A stretch of 64,000 nt of DNA from Metopolophium dirhodum (lineage: Eukaryota; Arthropoda; Insecta; Hemiptera; Aphididae), in contig NC_083566.1 in assembly GCF_019925205.1 (NCBI RefSeq), positions 310,001 to 374,000 of the forward strand, given 5' to 3'. Positions 37,308 to 48,699 of the stretch are shown here, one piece after another. The first letter of the stretch is position 1. Each line of letters begins with the position of its first letter. The notes below the pieces were generated by a model. That model saw only the letters and a program-made list of their open reading frames with translations, did not search any database and was not told the origin of the DNA. A program made the translations under genes and the position numbers.

Positions 37308-39070
37308 CTTCAAACTACTGTTGAGTGATATTTTAGTAAAATCTAGAAATAAATAAATAAAAATATACCTATAGGTAACTACTATAATTAGTATTTTCAA
37401 TATTTGTGCAGGCACGGTTCGTGATTTCTAACAATAAATATAATATCATGCATGTACAATACATTTTATCATCTTCTATTATTATATAATTATGAATAAC
37501 ATTTTTTTAATAATTTGAGAATATTATAATGATTGCTGTGACACAATTATTGAGGTTTGAGATTTAGTTTCCTTTTCTTTTTAATTGATCATTATTTCAC
37601 TTTGACAACTTGACCTTTTGCTACATAAATTTAAATTATTATTTATTATAATTACATATTTACATATTTTACATAATGTATACGAATGCAAAATAAAAAT
37701 AAAATAACAAACTAAATATTGTTATACGGTGTGATCATGATATCGTGATCACACTGTATATGACATCGTAATATAATAAGAATGGCGTAGCAGGTATATG
37801 TAATCAAGATGGTTATATAGAAACGATAACCGTAATATTTTTAAATGACAATATTATTGTAGTTAATTCAATTGTTATTCACTTAGACTGTATTCTATAA
37901 TATTTATCTAATACATTTATTCCAGAAACAATTTAAAAAAATTGGGAAAGTTATTCCGCTAACTGCTGGTGTATACACTTGGCACCTCTTCATTGAGTAG
38001 GTCACTGTACTAGATGTGTTAAATTTGAATTCAATGATAAATCACTGCACATATAATATTTGAAAATTGCATTCTAAGCGAGAATGTCATATAACTCATA
38101 TTAGATACTTCAAAAGAAATTTATATTGATATTAGTTTGATATTACCTAGTTTACACTCGTTTTTGCAAAAAACAAATCGCATATATATTATTACCTAGG
38201 TTCTACTATTTATAAGCTATACTATTAACTTATTAGTAAATACTTTAATAGTATATAAGTCAATGTCAATTGCCGACGTACCGTAACTTTTTAATGTCTT
38301 GATTAATATATTAGGTACCTATATACATATTATTATCAATTATAATATAGTATTAACCTAAACTTAAAACGTATATAGGTATACTACAGGACCTATATTA
38401 TTAGGCTATAATATTATGCAACTATTATACAAGTATATAAACAGTTATCACTTACCTAGTTATTATATTATAGAAATATATAATAATAATAATATAATAT
38501 AATAATTATTATACTTTATTGCTCAAACGCACGAAATCTGATTACTAATACATAAACAATTATTATCATAATATATTATATTTAACAATTTTAATCCACG
38601 TTAAAAATACCTAACGTGAATTTAAATTATGTTAATAAGAGAAAATAACGTTAAGGATATGTTTATAGAAATCTAGAACAAAATTCTTAACTACAATGCA
38701 TATTAAATGTAGTACCTATGTCTGTATATTATGTATATTGACGGTAAATAATATGTGCACACTGTACAGGTACGTTAAATGAAAGTTTGGAATACCATTG
38801 ACGGTTTTAATTTGTTTTGCTCCTAGTAAAATAATTGCCATCTATACTCCTACGTGTAGAAAATTGATTTGAAAACTAAAACCTATCTACATATTATAGA
38901 TGTATTGGAACAATAAATGATTTTTGTCATCCTTAGATGGTTATAATATTATACAGTCAGACAGTCTACACAGTGATACATACATATTATATTTTCGTAT
39001 ACAATCAAACTATAATTATTATATAAATGCCGATACTGACATACGGCATTTTTAAAAATTTTAAATTTAA
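37308..39070. other. A/T-rich intergenic DNA
   Basis: No gene is supported. TGTGATCATGATATCGTGATCACA at 37731-37754 is a near-perfect palindrome. The block near 37985-38045 (GGTCACTGTACTAGATGTGT, GAATTCAATGATAAATCA) resembles the right end of the R family and may be a small remnant. Confidence 0.4.
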
Positions 39071-39517
39071 ACAAAGCGGGTAAGTGGATGTCGCTATGCT
39101 GTACAGTAGGTTACAAGTAGGTCAATGTATAATGGATTGTATTAAACTTGAATTCAATGATATAATAAGAAAAACGATTCTGAGGGGAGACGGTTTGTCA
39201 GCCTAGATTTTTTATATCGTTATTATTTATTATAGCCTGTAAGTTGAATTGATAACGACAGGTGATAACCAAAGCGTTGGAAATTAAAATCTCATTTTTA
39301 GCGGTTTTTCGTAATTTATCGGTAGTTTTTCCCGTGGCATTAAATAACTTTTGAGATAAATGATCGCTCTAAAGTACCATCTTGATCCCATTTGCTAAAA
39401 GATAAGGTACTATATGTTAAAATCGAAGCATAGTGACTCCTGGTAGAAATTTTAAGTAGAAAATTAAACACCATTGTAAAACCACTAGCTTCCTCGCTCC
39501 GCTCAGAATCTAAAACA
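39071..39517 (-). repeat. R-family repeat, copy R4 (internally deleted)
   Basis: Reads in reverse: terminal block GGGTAAGTGGATGTCGCTAT and ACAGTAGGTTACAAGTAGG on the left, then AACGATTCTGAGGGGAGACG, and CTCCGCTCAGAATCTAAAAC at the right. Only about 450 bp separate the two ends, against over 1 kb in R8 and R9, so most of the interior is missing or replaced. Confidence 0.7.
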
Positions 39518-39855
39518 TAAGTATTTAGATACTGTATTTTATTATATAATATTATAATATAAATTCAAAGAACAGCTTTAAATAGAAATATTAAACTATT
39601 CGGGTATTGAGTAGGTATCGGTATACAAAATAGTAGTCTAGGAGCTACTGACGGTTTGACCTCACCTTTTTCAGCTTCCTTGAAATTCTTATAACTAATA
39701 GAATCGGCCCTGCTGAATACGATAGAAAAATCGGTTGATTCGTAGACCAGCACGAGGGGAGGGGGGGGGCTCAGCCACCAATAACTAAAATCGTTATTTA
39801 TTGTTTAAATTTCGTCCAAATTGAACTTATAAGTATAACATATGAATTAATAAAG

Positions 39856-39902
39856 GTTTTGATAAGGTGTCGTCACCAAGAGTGACGACACCTTATCAAA
39901 AC
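39856..39902. repeat. Perfect 21-bp inverted repeat with 5-base loop
   Basis: GTTTTGATAAGGTGTCGTCA plus C at 39856-39876, loop CAAGA at 39877-39881, and the exact complement at 39882-39902. A related phrase GATAAGGAACGACACCT follows at 39919. It could be the centre of a foldback element, a hairpin RNA, or a recent palindromic duplication. Confidence 0.9.
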
Positions 39903-40332
39903 ACCTTGGATATACATGATAAGGAACGACACCTCGCTATCAATATTATAATTTGAAGTTGGAATGTTGTTTTAAATTTTAAATTAGACTACTATATAAT
40001 ATATAGCACTCTCGGCTCTCACAGTTTTCTATTGGTCAATCACGATCGATATATTACATATATATCCATCCTAATCCACCATTCATGAATAGTAAAAAAA
40101 AACTATCCACCATTGTTTACCCATCGCTATACGAGTCAAATTTAAAGACATTTTTGTCATCAACTGATAAGGTTTTGGTCCGTATCCAGGTATCCTGTAC
40201 ATCTTTAAGTGATTATAAAGCATAATAAAATCAAAATACCAAGGCCTGGTTATAAACAAGGATTATTATCTGTAGATGTAGATTACTTAATTTGTTTGTT
40301 CTTATTGGCTTTCTTACAATGTGGCAGTTCAC

Positions 40333-40336
<4 letters not shown>

Positions 40337-40365
<29 letters not shown>
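40337..40365. repeat. (TA)n microsatellite
   Basis: An uninterrupted TA repeat of about 14 units in A/T-rich intergenic DNA. Confidence 0.9.
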
Positions 40366-40368
<3 letters not shown>

Positions 40369-40778
40369 TTTACAGTTAACAATATAGTATATATGAAATC
40401 GGAACTAATAGGAAGGCCGCCTTTCAACTATATACAGTAGAAACCAATTTCTAATTACTAATTTGCAAATAAGAAAGATTTAAGGAAGTCGATAATGTAC
40501 CACAAATCAAAAATTCGCTCAGGGAGACAGCACGGCAAATTTACCAATTAGGAATTTTACGTATGTTCAAAAATATAAAACACGGAAGTGCAAGTTCAAA
40601 TCAGCGGAATACCACAGAAACAGTATGTATACAATAGGTGCATGCAACAATACTTGATATTAAAATAAAATATTATGTTTACTTATAATATAAGATTTAT
40701 TATGGAATAAATATAGATCTTTATCCATTATCTCATTTATTACCCAATAAACGGAGGGCATTTTGTGTAACGGCCAAA

Positions 40779-41000
40779 TTGTATACTTTGCCCGTGACTA
40801 GACACCTTGGCTTTGAGCTTTCTATTCCGAAATGTAATTGTATGTCTTTCACGCGTTCTCTTAATCCTCTCTGGCATGACTATTTAGTCATCAATTTAAT
40901 TGATGATATCAGTTTACTTTTTTCAGATATAGCAGTGCAGCTGTTATCACATTCGATCGCACTCTGAGGTATTTAATGCTCATATTGAAAAAGTCTCGTG
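40779..41000 (+). pseudogene. Non-LTR retrotransposon reverse-transcriptase fragment (decayed), copy 1
   Basis: An open stretch includes PKCNCMSFTRSLNPLWHDYL, which resembles the part of Jockey-type reverse transcriptases after the active site (K-C-x-x-M-x-F-[ST]-R). After a frame change, SEVFNAHIEKVSC matches the 'F..HI..V..KA' block that follows in such proteins. It ends abruptly at 41000, where the related copy at 48290-48690 continues. Frame changes show it is dead. Confidence 0.65.
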
Positions 41001-41872
41001 TAACCGGTATTAGAAAAATTAAATCTAGATACATTGAGTAACAGAAGAAGAAGAATCAATGCTAACTTAGTTTTCCTAACCAAACTCATAAGTGGGGAGG
41101 TTGATGCTCCTTAGCTAGAGTTAATTTAAAGGTTCCAAGTGCTAACTTGCGTAAGTAATTTGATTTTCTTCAATCCGTGTCCTAATGTGTGTGACTAGGT
41201 ACTGACTAACTATTATTACCTGTCTTTCGAATAATGCATTTAGTCAATGAGACCATCACTCCTATACTATTTTTAATTCAGTGAAAATTTCACTAAATGT
41301 TTGTATTAGCATTTTCAATACACGATAACATTTTGAAAATAATTCGACTCTTTTTGAGCTGTTTACGGACATTGTCAGTTTTCAATTTTTTAATTTTTTA
41401 AATTTTTTTTTCTATAAATATCAATAAAAATTTTTTTGTTGGGTAAAAAAGCGTGAAAATTTAATATAAGGCTCCTGATATATCGTTCTAATAGCAGTTG
41501 AAATATTAAAAATACATAGGCACAATTTTTTTTTTATAAGCATTTAAAGTTCAAATTTTGACAAAATGTATCAAATTTATAATTTAATAATTATTTGTAG
41601 TTAAAAATTTATAAAATGTTCAACTTTTATAGCTAAGGATTGAAAATTGAAAACAAGGCTCCACGTAAGTAGGTTACATATAAATTACTTTATTCACAAT
41701 AATATCATCAAATATACTTGGTAATATCATAGGCTGACTGACCGTTTTCGCTCAGAATCGTTTTTCTTATACAATGATATTATATCATTGAATTCAAATT
41801 TAACACCATCCATTACAATGACCCACTTGTAACCTACTGTACAGCAGAGCAACATCCACTTGCCCACCTTTT
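41001..41872 (+). mobile_element. Composite: retrotransposon-linked segment plus R-family copy R5
   Basis: The segment 41001-41270 (GCTAACTTAGTTTTCCTAAC, GTGGGGAGGTTGATGCTCC) is the inverted counterpart of 48003-48270. At about 41275 it passes into R-family sequence, without the left end, and runs to the family's right end (CCACTTGTAACCTACTGTAC, CATCCACTTGCCCACC) near 41872. It carries CGTTTTCGCTCAGAATCG, the subterminal inverted repeat. Confidence 0.75.
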
Positions 41873-42186
41873 TTAGTTTAAAATATAAATTATCATGTTT
41901 TGTGCTGCTGATACAATTTTGGTTGCACCACCCACTTTTTTATTAGCTCAGTGCCTCTCTGTTGGCGTGGGCGGAGAGTTGTCCCTACGGTCTCAAACAA
42001 CATAACATTATTTCATGGTAAATTCATACTGAGGTTCAATAAGAATAATAATTCATAATTTTATAAAATATATAGGTACTGATTATTAAAATTTTGATCA
42101 TTATTATTTATTAACAAATAAATTTAAATACCTAATGGATATTTTGGTAGCTTTACTCTATTAACATTCATAATGTAACCTTTTTT

Positions 42187-42835
42187 TTTTGATTTTGAGC
42201 GGAGGAATGAATGTATTGATTTTACAATGATGTTTTATTATTTTTTTTGTTTAATTGTTCACGCTTTATAGAAGAAAAGAAAAATCTAGTTGGAACTTTT
42301 TGATGATCATAATTACAAATGCTTAATTTTTGTCAAAATAAAGGGGGAAAAAAATTGAGGAAAAATGTTAAATCTTACGCAAAATTAGTTTTCGGCAAAA
42401 TCAATTTTCTTATTTTTTTATGAGTTTGCGACTCAAAAACTAATAACTGTAGATATCTGAAATCATATTATATTATGCTTATAATTTTCTATTAATTGTT
42501 GATAAAACATTTTTGCTCATTCAAATAACTTGAAATGTTATTACATGTTTCCTCATAAGTTGTTATAACTAGAATCAAAATAAAAGTTGAGTGAAATACC
42601 TCAAATAATTTTTATGACTTCAGACTTAAGAGCGTCCGAAGTTTAAATGTTAATGTAATACGATATTCACGCGTAAAAATATCGATAAGAAATGTTCGCT
42701 CGGTCAAAAAGCTTGCAAACAGAGTTTTTCATAAATCATAACTATTGTTCTTACAGCTTTTTAAAAATATTAAAGATACATAGGTACGATTTTTTTATAG
42801 ATATTTTGAGTTTAAATTCGAACAAAATTTGATAT
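42187..42835 (+). repeat. R-family repeat, copy R6 (left part only)
   Basis: Begins TTTTTGATTTTGAGCGGAGG and AATGAATGTATTGATTTTAC, then continues with ATCTTACGCAAAATTAGTTT and GTTTTTCATAAATCATAACT. It lacks the right-end blocks. Its sequence after the first 100 bases differs from R3 and R8, so the family has internal variants. Confidence 0.55.
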
Positions 42836-42997
42836 TAAAACAAAAATATATCATACCTATAATACTTATTATAATTTATAATATTATTGTTAATTATAAA
42901 ATTATAAATCAATACCGAAGTAGGTACCTACAAATGGTATAAATAGATTAGTTTTATAATTAGCTTGATATTAGTCTAAATATTTAAATTTATTAAT

Positions 42998-43035
42998 TAA
43001 TTATTTACTAGGTACACATACCTAGTAAATAATTA
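42998..43035. repeat. Perfect 17-bp inverted repeat with CACA loop
   Basis: TAATTATTTACTAGGTA (42998-43014), loop CACA, then its exact complement TACCTAGTAAATAATTA (43019-43035). A/T-rich and isolated. It could be a cruciform-prone site or the core of a small foldback repeat. Confidence 0.85.
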
Positions 43036-43430
43036 TACACATTACGCACACATTGGCAAAGATTTCAATAAGTTCCAGAGATTGATATTTTTTGAATTAC
43101 AAAAAAATGTTCAATCTTTTTTTCTTTACCCTACATTACCTAGTACAGTGGTATCTATTTTTTATACCAGTAGTAATTTGTAAGACAACTACTCGAGTAC
43201 GTCAAATAAAATTGGATGCTTAAATTTTTTCAATTTAATAAGCATATTATGGTGAAGTTACCATGATAGCTATCATAAGTGTCGGCCTGACACACCAAAG
43301 GCCCATGGATCAGTATTTTTAAGCGGCCCCATAATGAAATACAAAGACCCCAAAAATTGTAGTATATATTTTGTTGAAAAAATGTTCTCCGCCATATTTT
43401 CCCTAAAATATACATTTATTCAAATTCTGA

Positions 43431-43453
43431 TTAGGTTAGGTTAGGTTAGGTTA
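43431..43453. repeat. Interstitial telomere-type repeat (TTAGG)4
   Basis: Four perfect TTAGG units plus TTA. TTAGG is the ancestral arthropod telomere repeat and is present in aphids. A short interstitial run like this can arise by double-strand break repair or by chance. Confidence 0.85.
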
Positions 43454-43744
43454 AAGTATACCTAAAGACCATATTTTTTGTACTACTTAAGCAGTGTTTT
43501 GCGGTGATACAAACTTCTATTTTCCAAATGATATCCCTATTTTTTACTGCAAATTATTTAATTATTTAATTATTTAATAGGTGATTTTCTTGAAATTTGT
43601 ATGCAACTAAATCAAAATTTTAATAAGTAGTTGCTGAATTATTAAAATGTTTATATTAAGGATATAATAATCCTTAAATATGATTTTACAATAATAGAAA
43701 CTATTTATAATATTATATGTAGTACCTATTCATTATACTACCTC

Positions 43745-44410
43745 CTCGGCTTGGAAAGGCACAGGATAAGAGCTCGCCTCAACGCCACGATCGTTCCCGG
43801 AGCAGCATGACCCTCCAAGGAGGCTATCAAGCGGGAGGAGCGGAGTGCCACCGCGCACCTCTGGCAAGCGTGATATAGTCTGCAACACCAAAGGTGGCTT
43901 CAACAAGACTTTAGGGAGGTGGCTGGGAAGAACCGTGCCGAAAGTGCCTTCGTCGTACCATAATATGACCCAGGCACTGACGGGGGAGCTGTAATGCGAA
44001 TCGCTATTCTCTCCCAGGTCCTCGATAATACGAAAAAAAAAGGTTGCTTCCAGCAGTATCTACATCGGATGGGCAGGGCTCTTAGCGTGCACTGTCACCA
44101 TTGTGACAGCGACTCAGACTCGGTCAACCACACGCTGTTGGAGTGTCCGTTTTAGCGCGGCCATAGAGTTTAACTTGTCGCCGCCTTGGCCGTCATCCGA
44201 GAGTTGTGGACCTACTAGATAATATTATACTGTGCGGACCAGAGTTCAGGGGTTTCCCCGCCTACCCTACAGAGAAAGCAGACGTCCTTTGGAATGGAGA
44301 GGGAACCTTCCGTCTGCTGTACAAGATGGTGGAGTCTATCTATTGTCTGATAAAGAAGCTGAAGAGAGAGTGAGGCAGGTGGCTGAGGGAAGGTGACGGG
44401 GATCTACCGC
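43745..44410 (+). pseudogene. C-terminal remnant of an R1/Jockey-type non-LTR retrotransposon
   Basis: A G+C-rich island in A/T-rich DNA. One frame reads FQQYLHRMGRALSVHCHHC, with DSDSDSVNHTLLECP following, a C-x2-C-x8-H-x4-C zinc knuckle after the 'Y L H R' block seen at the C-terminus of R1/Waldo/TRAS-like elements. Upstream and downstream pieces (AALAVIRELW, EWRGNLPSAVQDG) fit the same region in shifted frames. Stops and frameshifts (for example A-rich GAAAAAAAAAGG near 44030) show it is inactive. Confidence 0.8.
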
Positions 44411-46585
44411 AGACATTTTCAAATCATTTAACCCCCCAAATCTACTTAATCCATTTCCATAGACGTATTATCCTTAGTAAGCAAAATTATATAACTCAAA
44501 AACTAGTTTAAACTACAAGTTTGAATTTTGATTTAGAATTTAAATACATTATAATTCTCAACAAAAAAATATCTCCTAAATAATTAAAAATGAAAAACGG
44601 AGATTCCTATTTGAAAAACAGAAGTTTTTATTGTCACAAGATCATCCTTAAATGGTAAAAAAAATCTCAAATTTTCAAAAATCTTCAAGTGTATTTAAAA
44701 ATTCAAAAAATCAGAAATTTAATATAATATGTATAATTTAAGCATAAAAATAGGATGAGCAAGCTTAAAAAACACCCTGTATGATATTAACGCGAGGCCT
44801 GAATAGTAGCTGATTATTAGTTACACAGAAACGACTATAGAATTTTAACTTTGAAGAAAAACCCAGTCGCGACCCAGCGGCTATGTCCAGACTATAATAT
44901 ACAGCTATCAATTATCATCAACGAATTTGATCAGTCGTTAAATTCTCTAAGACTATAATATTATACATATATTTTTTGCTTATGATTTATCGAATTAAAT
45001 TCTATAAAATAATTCTATAATATGTACTGTGTTTCAAATGCCAATGTTCGGAGATTTCAATAATTTTGACATGAAGTCTTAAAACAGTTGAAACCATAAT
45101 ATTCAAGTATAATATAATAGCTGGAAAATAGTATTATATTTTTAAATTCTTGAGTTTTTTTGTACCACATTAAAGAAATACAATTCAATTCTTGTGGATA
45201 TACAAACCTATGTTTAATTTTAAAAAACCGACGCATAACTTATTGTTATATTTGGGTTATATTCGTACGTCATCGTTAAAAACCTAATGACTATAATAAA
45301 AACGAGACGTATTATATAGGCACGTCATCGCTCCGAAATTTATAAATTTTTTTTTGATTTTCCATTCTTAATCCACTCTGTGAGTAGCACCTGCAGCGTA
45401 CTGTATATTTCAATATATTTATTAATTGCAATGTTTGTCCAAAAAAAGTATATAAGTATATACGTATAACTATACTATAACTAATAACTGTATGTATATA
45501 GGTAGTAGCCAGTAGGTTGTAGGTACTATAGGTAGTCCATTATCATTATGTGATTATACCTAAGTTTTCCATAAATATATACCTTTGAGCTCTGAGAGCT
45601 ACAATAAATTGTAATTGGTGGCTGGTGTAATTTTCAATATTTGATATTGCATAATGTACATCCATTCCTCACTCATTCTAATTTATAAGCAACAATTGTC
45701 CAACTGACGTCAAGACGTCAACTCAATCTGCTTAAATTAGCTTGCGCCTTGCAGTGCACAGATATAATATATTAATATCTATGCACGTATCTTCTATATG
45801 TACCTAAACATATAATTATTATTAGTACTGTATCATTACTATTATTAGTTAACACGTAGGTATATATTATATTTAGTTATTTATTAGTATCTCTATATAT
45901 GACTATATCCATTATTATTGAGTATTCAGAACAACCATAAATATCATATTATTATAAATCTACATATTTAGATTTAGCTCTGTTGTGAAGACTAATATAG
46001 TAATATTCAATAAATATATGCGTTTGTCTACACTATTTTCTACTCTATTTTTTTTCTTCTCTATTTTCTACTCTATTTGTTATTTGTTAAAAACCAAGGC
46101 CATAATATTATAACAGCCCTGAGGAGGCCTCCGTCTCGGATATTTAAAATACTACATATTTCATACTCTTTTAGTGACTCATTTATCGGGGGTGCAACTA
46201 TATAACAACTTATACGTTAAAAGGGGTTAAGTAAGTGTAGGTTTTTTCAACAGAAAATAAAGAAAAACGAAAATTCAATAGTTTTAAACATTTTATTATG
46301 TTACGGCCCGTTATATAGCAAATTTTTTCTTACATCTAAAATAAAATTAGTCTGTACTATGTAGTTCAATAAATTATTTTTGTTCGATTCGTATAGGTAG
46401 TCCGTTAATCCTTAGTACTTACCAACTAAATATGGAATGTATTTGGAAAACACGTTTTGGTACTTAAAATACTTAGATAACTAAAATAATAACTTATTAT
46501 TAATAACTAATACTAAAAATTGTTATAGGAATAGGAGCAATGTTAGTTATTATAGTTATTGGTTATATTGCTAGATATGGCATTT
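44411..46585. other. A/T-rich intergenic DNA
   Basis: No gene is supported and no repeat family of this window was recognised. Confidence 0.4.
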
Positions 46586-48003
46586 TAGGTTCTGAGCGGA
46601 GCCGGAGCGATTAATGTATTGATTTTACAATGTGTGTTTTTTTTTTTTGTGTGTTTACCGGTATATTTATTTATTTTGTTTATTTATATAAATTGACGGA
46701 ACGGGCCATACACATAATATGTACATTATACATTTATAAAACACAACACATATATATTTAAAGTAATCAAAACAATATAAGAAAATTATGTAGATAACAA
46801 TGCAAAAAGCTGGGTAAGTGGATGTCCCTCTGCTATTCAGTAGGTTACAAGTGGGTCACTGTAATAGATAGTGTTAAATTTTGAATTCAATGATTTAATA
46901 TCATTGTATAAGAAAAACGATTCTGAGCGAAAACGGTCAGTCAGCCTATGATATTACCAAGTATATTTGATGATATTAATGTGAATAAAGTAATTTATAT
47001 ATAAATATTTTTATGAATTCTCAACTCAAAATAATTTGTTAATTTTCGTGATTTTTCCGTATTTTGTCAAGATTTGAACTTTAAATTCTTATAAATAAAA
47101 ACTGTGACTAAGGATTTTTAATTTTTTTCATCTGCCTTTAAAACAGGCCTTCTATTAAATTTTCAAGCTTTTTTAACCAACAAATAAAATTGTATTGATA
47201 TTTATAGAAAAATAAACTAAAAAAAATGTAAACTGAAAATGTCCGTAAACAGCTCAAAATAAGTCGAAATATTTGGAAAATGTTAATGTGTCCCTTAGGC
47301 TCCTATATTATATATATTATAATATTGTAACCATCGAGGTCCGTGAAGTTAACATTTTATACATTTTTAACTACAAAATAATTATTAAATTTTAAATTTG
47401 ATAAATGTTGTTAAATTAAAACTTTAAATGCTTATAAAAAAAAAATTGTGCCTATGTATTTTTAATATTTTTCAACTGCTATTAGAACGATATATCAGGA
47501 GCCTTATATTAAATGTTCACGCTTTTTTACCCAACAAATAAAATTTTATTGATAGTTATAGAAAAAAAAACTAAAAAAATTAAAAACTGACAATGTCCGT
47601 AAACAGCTCAAAAAGAGTAAAAATATTTTCAAAATTTTATGGTGTATAAAAAATGCTAATATAAACATTCAGTCAAAATTTCATGTCCCTACGATCATTT
47701 GTTTTAGAGTTACACCAAAAACCAAAATCGATTTTCTCGAAAACAGAATTTGCGTAAAAATTCTCGTTTTTCCTTAATTTTTCTTTTGTTTTCCTGGCGC
47801 TTATGAAAACCACTGGGAATTTTGAATTTTGACCTCCTCGATGCACTAACTAGATTCACTTTCCTATCAGAAAAGTTACTGTTGAAGAAAATCCAAGCAC
47901 TTTTACTGTCCTAAAAGGTGATGACAGACACAAAAAAAATAAAAAAAAAAACACACATGATTGTATAATCAATACATTCATCGCTTCGCTCAGAATCTAA
48001 AAC
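46586..48003 (-). mobile_element. R-family copies R7 (left-end stub, plus strand) and R8 (minus strand)
   Basis: R7 is a stub: TTAGGTTCTGAGCGGAGCCG at 46586, running about 65 bp on the plus strand. R8 runs inverted from its right end (GGGTAAGTGGATGTCCCTCT at 46811), through ACGATTCTGAGCGAAAACGG, to its left end (CGCTTCGCTCAGAATCTAAA) at 48003. Inside, the block from ATCAGGAGCCTTATATTAAA or its variant to CCGTAAACAGCTCAAAA occurs twice (about 47150-47270 and 47490-47620), so the interior is tandemly expanded. The uninterrupted left part near 47920-47990 shows what R1 looked like before the Helitron-like insertion. Confidence 0.78.
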
Positions 48004-48690
48004 TGAATTATAAATAGCATAGGAGTGATGGGTCTCATTGACTAAATGCATTATTCGCAAGACAGGTAATAATAGTTAGTCAGTACCTAGTCAGACACAT
48101 TAGGACACGGATTGGAGAAAAGTAAGTTACTTACGCAAGTTAGCACTTGGAACCTTTAAATTAACTCTAGCTAAGGAGCATCAACCTCCCCACTTATGAG
48201 TTTGGTTAGGAAAACTAAGTTAGCATTGATTCTTCTGTTACTCAATGCATCTAGATTTAATTTTTCTAATAGTGGTTGTAGTTTAAATGAGCGGGGCTGG
48301 AGAAACGTACGTATAATATTCAGAGCAAAATGTGCATTTTTCAAAAATTAAGGCTGAAAACGGTTCAAGCTGGTAGGAGTCAAGGAAAATAAAGAGGATC
48401 CCAGATCACTACACCATATTCTAGACGGGAACTAACAAATTCACAATGAGATAGTGCTTTTAGAAAATAAACTCGGATGATTGATATTCTTTTAATGAAA
48501 CCAAACATTTTCAGGGCCTTACACGAGACTTTTTCAATATGAGCATTAAATAGCTCAGAGTGCGATCGAATGTGACAACAGCTGCACTGCTATATCTGAA
48601 AAAAGTAAACTGATATCATCAATTAAATTGATGTTTAAATTGATGACTAAATGTGACTAAAAAAGTACTGCAGTAGTGGTAGTACAGTCT
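48004..48690 (-). pseudogene. Non-LTR retrotransposon reverse-transcriptase fragment (decayed), copy 2, with linked segment
   Basis: On the minus strand, about 48690-48390 reads in one frame VFNAHIEKVSCKALKMFGF-type sequence followed by SSRLEYGVVIWDP, the typical end of the Jockey-type reverse-transcriptase domain. Stops and frame changes follow. It shares 48540-48690 and 48003-48270 with 40860-41270 in inverted orientation. The intervening 250 bases are missing from that copy. Confidence 0.72.
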
Positions 48691-48699
48691 GAACTCTGT

